Part shown: positions 1 through 5,624 of the stretch, piece after piece
Numbering within the stretch: the stretch's first letter is position 1
Layout of the letters: every line of letters starts with the position of its first letter
DNA from: Flavobacteriales bacterium
Lineage (GTDB): Bacteria > Bacteroidota > Bacteroidia > Flavobacteriales_D > Parvicellaceae
Length of the DNA: 5,624 nt
Direction: 5' to 3'
Assembly: GCA_015488785.1 (NCBI GenBank)
Contig: WFNC01000331.1
Span: 1 to 5,624, forward strand
Position numbers and translations under genes: made by a program
Notes under the pieces: model-generated
Databases searched by the model: none
What the model saw: the letters and a program-made list of their open reading frames with translations, nothing else
Told to the model about the DNA's origin: nothing

Positions 1-1322
1 ATATTAATGTTACTTATATATGATAATAAAAAGTCTAAAGATAAAACAAAAATGAAACAAAATACAACTAACTTTATTAGTTTATTGACATCTATTATAT
101 CTAAAATATTTGCTTCTATAGCTTTTAATGATTGTTTTGTGAAAATGTAAGCAAAAATAAATAGACTAATTACCGTGCTAATTGCAGCTCCAATACTTCC
201 AAATAAATAAATAAAAGCATAATTTAAAAGTATATTAATTAAAAATATAACTAAATAATATTGTAAAATTACTGATGATTTATTAGCTGAAACTAAAATG
301 TCGTGATAATCATTTACCCTAATCAACAAGGTAAGGTTAAATATTAAAAATATAAAAGAACTTTGAAGGTATTTAACTCCAAGGTAAGCTGTAATAATCT
401 CTTGGGAATTGAAAATTAAAAAGAATAACACAGGATAAGTTATCATCATTGTATTCATTATAGCTTTTTTTTTTAGCTTAGAAATTTCTTTGAACTTCTT
501 TTCACTAAATAATTTTGATACTTCAGGTAAAACTATAGCAGCAACAGAACTATAAATAGTAGCAATAAAAGGAACTTCAAATGCTCCGTTTCTGTAAATA
601 GCATAAGCTTTCACGCCTATTAATTTACTTACCATAATACCGTCAGTATAAAGTATAGCAGCTCCAACTATACCTGTAAGCCCAAGAGGAAATCCTTTTT
701 TTATCTGTTCTAAAGCGATTGTTTTATTTATTCTAAATTCTAAATTATTAAATTGAATTATTAAATTAGCAATAAAAAGAAATAATTGACTGATGACTAT
801 GCCAAGTAATGCTAGTTCTACAGATTTGTATATTTGTATGGCTGTGATTACTAAAGCTATTTTTAATAAATTAGTTAATACTACTAAGCTTATACTCATT
901 TTTACTTTATTCGTGTAAATTAAATACGAATTAAAACTACCATTAGGTATTGAAAATAATAGACTAAAGCAATAAATAGAAATTAAAAGTGTAAGTTTGG
1001 GATTGTTTAGCCATTTTGCGAAGTAGTCGGATCCTAGCCACATTAGAGTGACTCCAATTAAACCAAGTGTAAGTCCGCCAAAAATATTTGAGGATAAAAT
1101 TGTTGTTTTAGCCTCTTCTCTACTTAAATAAATATATATAATTTGAGACAATCCTGCGGACAAAATTGCAGATGCAAAAGCGATAATTAATATTGCTTGA
1201 CCATAACTCCCGTAATCTTCATAATCTAAAACTCTTGACATGTATGGTAAAAATAGGATGTTAACCAAAGTATTAACTCCTTGTCCCAATGCTAATATTC
1301 CTATTTTTTTTACTCTAGACAA
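1..1322 (-). CDS. Wzx-like polysaccharide flippase, C-terminus cut by window edge
   Basis: This is an inner-membrane flippase of the MOP superfamily (PST/Wzx type), which moves lipid-linked oligosaccharide units across the membrane during O-antigen, capsule or exopolysaccharide assembly. The frame is open for 440 codons to base 1; families of this type are usually about 410-500 residues, so little is missing. Hydrophobic helices alternate with short charged loops throughout. Typical pieces are the N-terminal LGQGVNTLVNILFLPYMSR followed by YEDYGSYGQ (residues 12-42) and YRNGAFEVPF then VLPEVSKLF (about 240-270). A TAA lies in frame two codons before the TTG at 1322-1320, so TTG is the best start; the next Met (residue 28, codon at 1241-1239) would delete most of helix 1. 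The DNA is AT-richer than the downstream operon, and an A10 run lies within the gene. Family assignment is firm; the sugar substrate cannot be inferred. No gene symbol is given because flippases of this fold are also named for other polysaccharides. Confidence 0.88.
   Translation of the reverse strand, partial: MSRVKKIGILALGQGVNTLVNILFLPYMSRVLDYEDYGSYGQAILIIAFASAILSAGLSQIIYIYLSREEAKTTILSSNIFGGLTLGLIGVTLMWLGSDYFAKWLNNPKLTLLISIYCFSLLFSIPNGSFNSYLIYTNKVKMSISLVVLTNLLKIALVITAIQIYKSVELALLGIVISQLFLFIANLIIQFNNLEFRINKTIALEQIKKGFPLGLTGIVGAAILYTDGIMVSKLIGVKAYAIYRNGAFEVPFIATIYSSVAAIVLPEVSKLFSEKKFKEISKLKKKAIMNTMMITYPVLFFLIFNSQEIITAYLGVKYLQSSFIFLIFNLTLLIRVNDYHDILVSANKSSVILQYYLVIFLINILLNYAFIYLFGSIGAAISTVISLFIFAYIFTKQSLKAIEANILDIIDVNKLIKLVVFCFIFVLSLDFLLSYISNIN
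465..474. repeat. T10 homopolymer inside the flippase gene
   Basis: Ten consecutive T on the plus strand form A10 in the flippase coding strand, read as CTA AAA AAA AAA GCT (Leu-Lys-Lys-Lys-Ala). A gain or loss of one base would shift the frame about two thirds of the way through the protein. The frame is intact as sequenced. Confidence 0.85.
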
Positions 1323-1439
1323 TTTTGTTTAATTAGTTTCTATTGAGTTAGATTGATATATTATAGTTTGGTGTGTTCCTAAGAAAGATTAACATAGAAT
1401 GAACCAATTCACAAAACTCACATAAAAAAAGCATTAAAC

Positions 1440-1447
1440 CAAATGTA
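1440..1447 (-). promoter_or_regulatory. Possible -7 promoter box for the flippase
   Basis: Read on the minus strand the bases are TACATTTG, an exact match to the Bacteroidota -7 consensus TAnnTTTG. It would give a 5' leader of roughly 110 nt before the TTG start at 1322. I see no TTG -33 element at the usual spacing, and a 4-to-6-base match occurs often by chance in AT-rich DNA, so this is tentative. Confidence 0.25.
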
Positions 1448-1702
1448 AAACGTTAATAAACTCACCTCTATTAACATTCAGGAAAAAAATCATCAAAAAG
1501 CACAATAAATATTTAATCGTTTTTTAAAAGAAAAACCCAAAAAGGAATAGCGTATTTCTTACGTCTGTATAAAAAACAACTCCAATAATATTTTTCATCC
1601 GAGTTTTCTAATTATTTTGAGTCGAATTGAACATGTAATTATTTGAAAGTAAATCACCTGCGGAAACACCTTCAAACGGTTCTCTTGGATTATTCCCCCC
1701 CT

Positions 1703-1742
1703 GCTAACCAACATTCATTTGTTAAATCTTAATAAGATAAAA
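1703..1742. repeat. 40-bp direct repeat, copy 1
   Basis: This 40-bp block is identical to bases 2217-2256. It begins GCTAACCAAC and ends AATAAGATAAAA. After the identical part both copies carry GGATGCATTTA (here at 1744-1754), though copy 2 has about six or seven extra bases before it. Inside are two short dyads: AACA-N6-TGTT, and ATCTTA and TAAGAT around one central base. This copy lies 163 nt before the HipB-like gene. Unlike copy 2, it has no TAnnTTTG box at the corresponding downstream distance. Confidence 0.95.
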
Positions 1743-1850
1743 CGGATGCATTTAATTTATTCAACGCTTCTCGCTTTAATTATTAACCTTGTTAAATTTT
1801 AGGATATAAAATAGACTGAATCGAGGTATTATTATATTTCATTTCTTTAC

Positions 1851-1876
1851 TAAATGTATTATATTTAATACATTTA
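1851..1876. promoter_or_regulatory. Perfect palindrome, candidate operator of the HipB-like gene
   Basis: Arms TAAATGTATTA (1851-1861) and TAATACATTTA (1866-1876) are exact reverse complements around the four bases TATT. The site ends 29 nt before the ATG of the HipB-like gene, where an autorepressor would sit. HipB-type proteins are known to bind as dimers to inverted repeats in their own promoters. A weak -7-like TATATTTA lies inside the palindrome (1860-1867), so binding could block RNA polymerase. No U-tract follows, which argues against a terminator. The palindrome is seen directly; its role as operator is inferred. Confidence 0.6.
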
Positions 1877-1905
1877 CGCTGTATTTGTATTTAAAATGAT
1901 ACACT

Positions 1906-2193
1906 ATGCCAAAAAAGAAACAACTGATATTCCCAAAACAAGCTCACATACTTGAGCAAATGGGGGAGCAGATAAAACTAGCAAGAAAACGAAGAAAACT
2001 GACAACACTACAAGTTGTAGAACGAGCAAACATTTCTCGAAACACACTATATTTAATAGAAAAAGGGACGTCTAGTGTTTCGATAGGAGCTTACTTTAAT
2101 GTGTTAAAAGTGTTAAATTTAGAACTAGATTTTTTACATCTTGCGGCTAAAGATGACTTAGGTAGAAAATTACAAGATTTAGAACTACTTTAA
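1906..2193 (+). CDS. HipB-like XRE-family DNA-binding protein, solitary
   Basis: This 95-residue protein is a cytoplasmic helix-turn-helix regulator of the XRE/Cro-CI type. The HTH spans about residues 20-72: MGEQIKLARKRRKLTTLQ forms helix 1 and the lead into helix 2, ERANISRNTLYLIEKG holds the turn and recognition helix (about 44-52), and VSIGAYFNVLKVLNLE follows. The C-terminal tail DDLGRKLQDLELL (83-95) resembles the end of the HipB antitoxins that accompany HipA-type kinases. No HipA, HipS or HipT gene lies next to it: upstream is a gap and the minus-strand flippase, downstream is the mlaEF operon. The ATG at 1906 is preceded by A-rich sequence and no Shine-Dalgarno site. A palindrome 29 nt upstream suggests autoregulation, and identical 40-bp repeats lie on both sides. 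XRE/HTH membership is certain; HipB kinship comes from remembered family patterns; the target genes are unknown. Confidence 0.88.
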   Translation: MPKKKQLIFPKQAHILEQMGEQIKLARKRRKLTTLQVVERANISRNTLYLIEKGTSSVSIGAYFNVLKVLNLELDFLHLAAKDDLGRKLQDLELL

Positions 2194-2216
2194 AAAGTAA
2201 ATTCTACCAATTTCCC

Positions 2217-2256
2217 GCTAACCAACATTCATTTGTTAAATCTTAATAAGATAAAA
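2217..2256. repeat. 40-bp direct repeat, copy 2
   Basis: The block is identical over 40 bp to 1703-1742, with starts 514 bp apart. It begins 23 nt after the HipB-like stop codon and ends 24 nt before the TACCTTTG promoter box of the mlaEF operon. That places it at about -76 to -37 relative to the likely transcription start, a typical position for an activator site. The GGATGCATTTA segment shared by both copies is at 2264-2274 here. Confidence 0.95.
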
Positions 2257-2280
2257 TGAAGGGGGATGCATTTATTTATT

Positions 2281-2288
2281 TACCTTTG
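2281..2288 (+). promoter_or_regulatory. -7 promoter box of the mlaEF operon
   Basis: TACCTTTG matches the Bacteroidota TAnnTTTG element and sits 30 nt before the TTG start of the permease gene, giving a short leader. No TTG -33 element is visible about 20 nt upstream; that interval instead lies next to the end of repeat copy 2. A promoter with a poor -33 element often depends on an activator, so the repeat could be its binding site; that part is inference. Confidence 0.5.
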
Positions 2289-2317
2289 AAAGTTAATCAT
2301 AATTAAAAATTATCACT

Positions 2318-3064
2318 TTGACTTTATTTTACCACATCGGAAAATATTTTATGTTAATGTTCTCAATGTTTACCCGTCCCGAAAAAGGATCGGTGTATTG
2401 GAACAGAACAATGGATGAAATTATTCAACTCGGAATAAAATCGCTTGGCATTGTAATTATCATGTCCTTTTTTATGGGGAGTGTTTTAGTTATTCAAACA
2501 GCAACAGCAATTGATTCGCCTCTTTTACCACGATATACCGTTGGTTTTACACTCAAACAATCTATGATTTTGGAATTTTCACCAACAATTATTTCGCTTA
2601 TTTTGGCAGGTAAAATCGGTTCAAATATAGCATCCGAATTGGGTACCATGAGAATACGAGAGCAGATAGATGCCTTGGACATTATGGGAGTTAACTCTGC
2701 GGCTTATTTAATCGCACCAAAAATTATTGGAGCAATGTTCTTTTTTCCAATTATCGTAACGTTTAGTATGTTTTTTGGATTCGTAGGCGGTTCTTTTATC
2801 GCAGCGACTACTAATTTAGTTTCTTTAGAAGATTTTATTTTTGGAATACGCTCTTTCTCTACCGACAACTTATTTATGTTTACTTACGCTATCGAAAAAT
2901 CTTTAATCTTTGCATTTATTATCACCTCTATTTCAAGTTACTTTGGTTACTATGCCAAAGGAGGAGCCTTAGAAGTAGGTAAAGCAAGTACAAACGCTGT
3001 TGTTTATAGTAGTATATTTATACTGTTTGCCAATGTATTAATCACTCAATTGGTACTGATATGA
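2318..3064 (+). CDS. mlaE: MlaE-family ABC transporter permease
   Basis: This 248-residue inner-membrane permease belongs to the MlaE family, whose members work with an MlaF-type ATPase and an MCE protein to move phospholipids between inner and outer membranes. The family hallmark segment is clear: AGKIGSNIASELGTMRIREQ followed by IDALDIMGVN (97-126), which includes the coupling helix that contacts the ATPase. YAKGGALEVGKASTNAVV (212-229) is the conserved C-terminal loop. Several hydrophobic helices surround these, for example about 42-62, 136-162 and 228-247. The start is TTG at 2318; the next Met codons (residues 12 and 14) would remove the HIGKYF amphipathic N-terminus usual for relatives, so TTG is preferred. 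The stop overlaps the next ATG (ATGA). A TACCTTTG promoter box and repeat copy 2 lie upstream. The exact lipid and direction of transport are not shown by sequence. Confidence 0.9.
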   Translation: MTLFYHIGKYFMLMFSMFTRPEKGSVYWNRTMDEIIQLGIKSLGIVIIMSFFMGSVLVIQTATAIDSPLLPRYTVGFTLKQSMILEFSPTIISLILAGKIGSNIASELGTMRIREQIDALDIMGVNSAAYLIAPKIIGAMFFFPIIVTFSMFFGFVGGSFIAATTNLVSLEDFIFGIRSFSTDNLFMFTYAIEKSLIFAFIITSISSYFGYYAKGGALEVGKASTNAVVYSSIFILFANVLITQLVLI

Positions 3065-3813
3065 TAGAAGTTAAACATATAAACAAATCATTTAACGGAG
3101 TTCAAATTTTGCACGATGTTTCGTTCAAATTCGAAACAGGAAAAACCAACTTGATTATTGGGCAAAGTGGATCTGGAAAATCCGTATTAACAAAATGTAT
3201 CGTTGGTCTAATAGAAGCCGAACAAGGAGAAATTTTATTTGACGGTAGAAATGTTGTTTCATTAAACAGAAAAGAAAAAAAAGAAATTCGAAAAGAAATA
3301 GGAATGTTATTTCAAGGTAGCGCCCTGTTCGATTCCCTTACGGTAGAAGAAAATGTAATGTTTCCGCTAAAGATGTTTTCAAAAATGTCTAAAAAAGAAA
3401 TGCTCGAAAGAGCAAACTTCTGTTTAGAAAGAGTTGGAATCGTAAACAAAAACAATCTATTTCCATCCGAAACAAGTGGAGGAATGCAAAAACGTATTGC
3501 CATTGCAAGAGCTATAGTAATGAAACCAAAATACTTGTTTTGCGATGAACCAAATTCTGGTTTAGACCCTGTAACATCAATGTTGATTGACGAATTGATA
3601 AAAGAAATAACAGTAGAAGACGATATAACCACAATCGTCATTACCCACGATATGAATTCAGTATTGGAAATAGGAGACAATATTATGTTCCTCAATCAAG
3701 GACACAACCATTGGGTAGGGGATAAAAATTCGATACTTAGAACAGACAATCAGGCCGTGAACGATTTTGTTTACGTCTCCAAATTTTTAAAACAATTTAA
3801 AAACAAACTATAA
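3061..3813 (+). CDS. mlaF: MlaF-like ABC transporter ATP-binding protein
   Basis: This 250-residue cytoplasmic ATPase powers the MlaE-like permease encoded immediately upstream. All catalytic motifs are present: Walker A GQSGSGKS (34-41), Q-loop Gln85 in LFQGSALF, signature TSGGMQKR (138-145), Walker B YLFCDEP with Asp162 and Glu163, D-loop GLDP (167-170) and the switch His196 in VITHD. The signature SGGM in place of SGGQ is normal for Mla-type ATPases, and DEPNSGLDP is familiar from Bacteroidota members. The length is usual. The ATG overlaps the permease stop by four bases, indicating translational coupling, and the next gene starts two bases after its stop. The permease and ATPase are a clear pair, but the MCE substrate-binding partner (MlaD) expected for a full transporter is not encoded in this window. 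Confidence 0.92.
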   Translation: MIEVKHINKSFNGVQILHDVSFKFETGKTNLIIGQSGSGKSVLTKCIVGLIEAEQGEILFDGRNVVSLNRKEKKEIRKEIGMLFQGSALFDSLTVEENVMFPLKMFSKMSKKEMLERANFCLERVGIVNKNNLFPSETSGGMQKRIAIARAIVMKPKYLFCDEPNSGLDPVTSMLIDELIKEITVEDDITTIVITHDMNSVLEIGDNIMFLNQGHNHWVGDKNSILRTDNQAVNDFVYVSKFLKQFKNKL

Positions 3814-3815
3814 TT

Positions 3816-4253
3816 ATGATAAATGGATTAGTACACGCACACTCAGGACTAAGATGGCTTTTATTAATAGCATTGGTATATGCCATATTCAACGCCTTTT
3901 CTAAAAAGAAAAATGGAACCTTCCAAGCACAAGACAAAATGATTAGCCTTTTGGCATTTATACTCTCTCACATTCAATTATTACTCGGGTTAATTCTATT
4001 TGTATTAGAAAAAAAATGGGAAGGATTCGCACACATGAAAGAAGCATTACCACGATTCTTTGCCGTAGAACATACCCTAGGAATGCTTATCGCAATCGCT
4101 TTAATCACAATTGGTTATGCCAAATCTAAAAAACAAACAACAGACAGCGGAAAGTTTTCTAAAATAGCAACTTTCTATTTAATAGGCTTAATTCTAATTC
4201 TAATTTCTATTCCTTGGCCATTTAGAGAAGCACTTCAAGGACACTGGTTTTAA
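3816..4253 (+). CDS. Small cytochrome-b-like four-helix membrane protein
   Basis: This 145-residue protein has four predicted membrane helices at about residues 12-28, 43-64, 84-101 and 117-133. It resembles a small flavobacterial family often labelled 'cytochrome B', a name that rests on weak similarity to heme-b membrane proteins. Histidines in or near helices, His7 and His9 (VHAHSGLRW), His52 (SHIQLLLG) and His86 (EHTLGM), could hold a heme, and the tail SIPWPF is conserved-looking. Neither heme binding nor redox activity has been shown to my knowledge, so the function is unknown. It starts 2 nt after the ATPase stop and is almost certainly co-transcribed with mlaEF, which hints at a role in the same envelope process or merely shared expression. 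The 167-bp spacer before hflX contains no obvious T-tailed terminator. Confidence 0.8.
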   Translation: MINGLVHAHSGLRWLLLIALVYAIFNAFSKKKNGTFQAQDKMISLLAFILSHIQLLLGLILFVLEKKWEGFAHMKEALPRFFAVEHTLGMLIAIALITIGYAKSKKQTTDSGKFSKIATFYLIGLILILISIPWPFREALQGHWF

Positions 4254-4304
4254 TAGATCAAAAATTACGAGCTTCTATTGAGTTTATGTGGGGTGTATTG
4301 CTTT

Positions 4305-4346
4305 TTGTAAAAAAACATTGTACATAATACCTTGTACATTTTACAA
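4305..4346. other. Possible AT-rich hairpin upstream of hflX
   Basis: TTGTAAAA (4305-4312) can pair with TTTTACAA (4339-4346), and inside these TGTACA (4319-4324) can pair with TGTACA (4333-4338) around an 8-nt loop, leaving a six-base bulge on the left. On the plus strand the structure is followed by A residues and preceded by T residues, the reverse of an intrinsic terminator. It could be a regulatory structure or protein site in the spacer or hflX leader, or chance in AT-rich DNA. Confidence 0.35.
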
Positions 4347-4420
4347 GAAAAAAAATATAAGTTCATCTATAAATTAGAATAACGCATACAAAAACTGGAA
4401 GAACCACTTACAATTACACT

Positions 4421-5617
4421 ATGGGAACGATAGATACAAAAAAGAAAATAGAACGAGCTGTTTTAGTAGGTTTAATCCAACAAGGACAATCCACAGAAGT
4501 GGTTTACGAACACCTAAACGAGTTAGCGTTCCTTGCCGAAACAGCAGGAGCAATAACGGTTCGTAACTTTGTCCAAAAACTAAGTTTGCCCAGTAAAAAA
4601 ACATTTGTAGGAAAAGGAAAGTTAGAAGAAATAGCAGATTTTGTTAAAGCAAACGACATCGAAGTCGTTATATTTGATGATGAATTGTCGCCTTCTCAAA
4701 TGAGAAATATCGAAAAAATTGTTGAACGTAAAATAATAGATAGAAGTAATTTAATTCTAGATATATTTGCCAATAGAGCACAAACAGCCAATGCCAAAAC
4801 ACAAGTAGAATTGGCACAGTTGCAATATATGTTGCCTCGATTAACCCGACTTTGGACACACCTAGAACGACAAAAAGGAGGAATCGGAATGCGTGGACCA
4901 GGAGAAACCCAAATCGAAACAGATCGACGTATCATTAAAGATAAAATAGCAAGACTTCAAGCAAAATTAAAGAAAATTGACAAGCAAAAATCGGTACAAC
5001 GTGGCAATAGAGGCAAAATGATTAGAGTCGCCTTGGTGGGTTATACCAACGTTGGAAAATCAACAACCATGAACCTTTTGAGCAAGTCCGATATCTTTGC
5101 CGAAAACAAATTATTTGCAACCCTAGACACAACCGTTCGCAAAATTGTAATAGACAATATTCCGTTTCTAATGACCGACACCGTTGGTTTTATACGTAAG
5201 TTGCCTCACCAATTGGTCGATTCCTTTAAATCTACATTAGACGAAGTGAGAGAAGCCGATTTATTGTTGCACGTCGTCGATATTACCCATCCCGCATTCG
5301 AAGATCAGTTAAACACCGTAAACGAAACTTTGGCAGACATAGGAGTAACCGACAAACCAACAATCTTAGTTTTCAATAAGGTCGATGGTTACGAAGCATT
5401 AGGAGGATTTGAAGAAGGAGAGTTTTCTCGCCCGAGACTAGAAGATTTAGAAAAAACATGGATGGCAAAAATGCATAATCGCTGTATTTTTATCTCAGCA
5501 GTTGACAAAATAAACATAGACGTTTTCAAGAAAATGCTATACGATGAGGTTAAAGAATTGCACATCAAACGATTCCCTTACAACAATTTCTTATACGAAA
5601 ACTACGAAGAAGAATAG
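4421..5617 (+). CDS. hflX: Ribosome-associated GTPase HflX
   Basis: This complete 398-residue GTPase binds the large ribosomal subunit and, in studied bacteria, splits stalled or stress-inactivated 70S ribosomes. The N-terminal HflX domain covers about residues 10-195 and holds the family glycine-rich segment GGIGMRGPGETQ (153-164), followed by a basic helical stretch (168-190). The G domain follows: G1 GYTNVGKST (207-215), G2 Thr within FATLDTT (232-238), G3 DTVGF (253-257), G4 NKVD (319-322) and G5 SA (359-360). All GTP-binding motifs are intact. A short acidic C-terminal tail ends YEEE. The ATG at 4421 keeps the N-terminus at normal length; no Shine-Dalgarno motif is visible, as is common in this phylum. 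It follows the cytochrome-b-like gene after 167 bp in the same direction, so it may share the upstream promoter or have its own; no clear TAnnTTTG box was found in the spacer. Confidence 0.97.
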   Translation: MGTIDTKKKIERAVLVGLIQQGQSTEVVYEHLNELAFLAETAGAITVRNFVQKLSLPSKKTFVGKGKLEEIADFVKANDIEVVIFDDELSPSQMRNIEKIVERKIIDRSNLILDIFANRAQTANAKTQVELAQLQYMLPRLTRLWTHLERQKGGIGMRGPGETQIETDRRIIKDKIARLQAKLKKIDKQKSVQRGNRGKMIRVALVGYTNVGKSTTMNLLSKSDIFAENKLFATLDTTVRKIVIDNIPFLMTDTVGFIRKLPHQLVDSFKSTLDEVREADLLLHVVDITHPAFEDQLNTVNETLADIGVTDKPTILVFNKVDGYEALGGFEEGEFSRPRLEDLEKTWMAKMHNRCIFISAVDKINIDVFKKMLYDEVKELHIKRFPYNNFLYENYEEE

Positions 5618-5624
5618 TTAAACA

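Larger units (their letters stand above)
1323..1905. other. 583-bp divergent intergenic region
   Basis: This gap separates the minus-strand flippase from the plus-strand HipB-like regulator. I read it in all frames and found only short open stretches without a credible start or a recognisable protein. It contains a C7 run at 1695-1701, the first 40-bp repeat copy at 1703-1742 and the palindrome at 1851-1876. Bases 1323-1690 show no repeat, strong hairpin or RNA gene that I can recognise, beyond a possible minus-strand promoter box at 1440-1447. It should contain promoters for both flanking genes. Confidence 0.75.

Noticed and set aside
1523..1600. Short minus-strand ORF of about 24 codons starting MKNIIGVVFYTDVRN
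   Set aside because: Too short, no recognisable family and no promoter or ribosome-binding support; frames of this length are common in such DNA.
1608..1706. Open minus-strand stretch reading like protein (includes REPFEGVSAGDLLSNN)
   Set aside because: It is about 30 codons, has an in-frame stop upstream, no start codon except a late ATG, and I recognise no family. The C7 run at 1695-1701 fixes the frame upstream to a stop.
1653..1802. Open plus-strand stretch of 49 codons crossing repeat copy 1, with an ATG at 1746
   Set aside because: The ATG would give only 18 residues; the copy 2 equivalent stops after seven codons, so there is no conserved peptide.
2186..2199. Inverted repeat TACTTT and AAAGTA across the HipB-like stop codon, considered as a terminator
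   Set aside because: The stem is short and AT-only, the loop is two bases, and no T run follows.
2494..2682. Minus-strand ORF inside the permease gene
   Set aside because: It is an antisense shadow of a strongly conserved MlaE coding region.
3312..3695. 127-codon minus-strand ORF inside the ATPase gene
   Set aside because: It lies opposite the intact ATPase motifs and resembles no protein; it is a codon-bias shadow.
1338..4284. 12-mer TTCTATTGAGTT shared by 1338-1349 and 4273-4284
   Set aside because: About one 12-bp match is expected by chance in an AT-rich window of this size, and the flanks do not match.
4419..4935. Three minus-strand ORFs opposite the start of hflX
   Set aside because: They overlap a complete, well-conserved HflX frame and have no protein signature.

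Overview
The window looks like chromosomal DNA of a member of the Bacteroidota, most likely the Flavobacteriaceae. The evidence is the strongly AT-rich sequence, the absence of Shine-Dalgarno motifs before the genes, a TAnnTTTG-type promoter box ahead of the main operon, TTG start codons, and the protein types (a DEPNSGLDP-type Mla ATPase and a small cytochrome-b-like membrane protein next to HflX). Genus and species cannot be told from the sequence alone.

Layout. Bases 1-1322 (minus strand) hold most of a Wzx-type polysaccharide flippase that runs off the left edge. Its reading frame is intact and it appears to start with TTG. It is visibly more AT-rich than the right half, as expected for the end of a variable surface-polysaccharide (O-antigen or capsule) locus. 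Bases 1323-1905 are a divergent gap with no convincing gene. It contains the first copy of a 40-bp repeat (1703-1742) and a perfect 11+11-bp palindrome (1851-1876) just before the next gene. Bases 1906-2193 (plus) encode a 95-residue XRE/HipB-like DNA-binding protein with no HipA partner beside it. A second, identical copy of the 40-bp repeat follows at 2217-2256, so the regulator is bracketed by direct repeats 514 bp apart.

Bases 2318-4253 (plus) form a tight operon: an MlaE-like permease, an MlaF-like ATPase (ATGA overlap) and a four-helix cytochrome-b-like membrane protein (2-nt gap). A TACCTTTG promoter box lies 30 nt before the permease start, and the second repeat copy sits directly upstream of that box. 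No MCE (MlaD) substrate-binding gene is present. After a 167-bp spacer with a possible AT-rich hairpin, bases 4421-5617 encode the complete ribosome-associated GTPase HflX.

Together the window spans a junction between a surface-polysaccharide locus and a housekeeping block (envelope lipid transport, then ribosome rescue). The most unusual part is the junction: a solitary HipB-like regulator with its own palindromic operator candidate, placed between two identical 40-bp repeats, one of which lies in activator position for the mlaEF promoter. This is a hypothesis from layout and not a demonstrated system.
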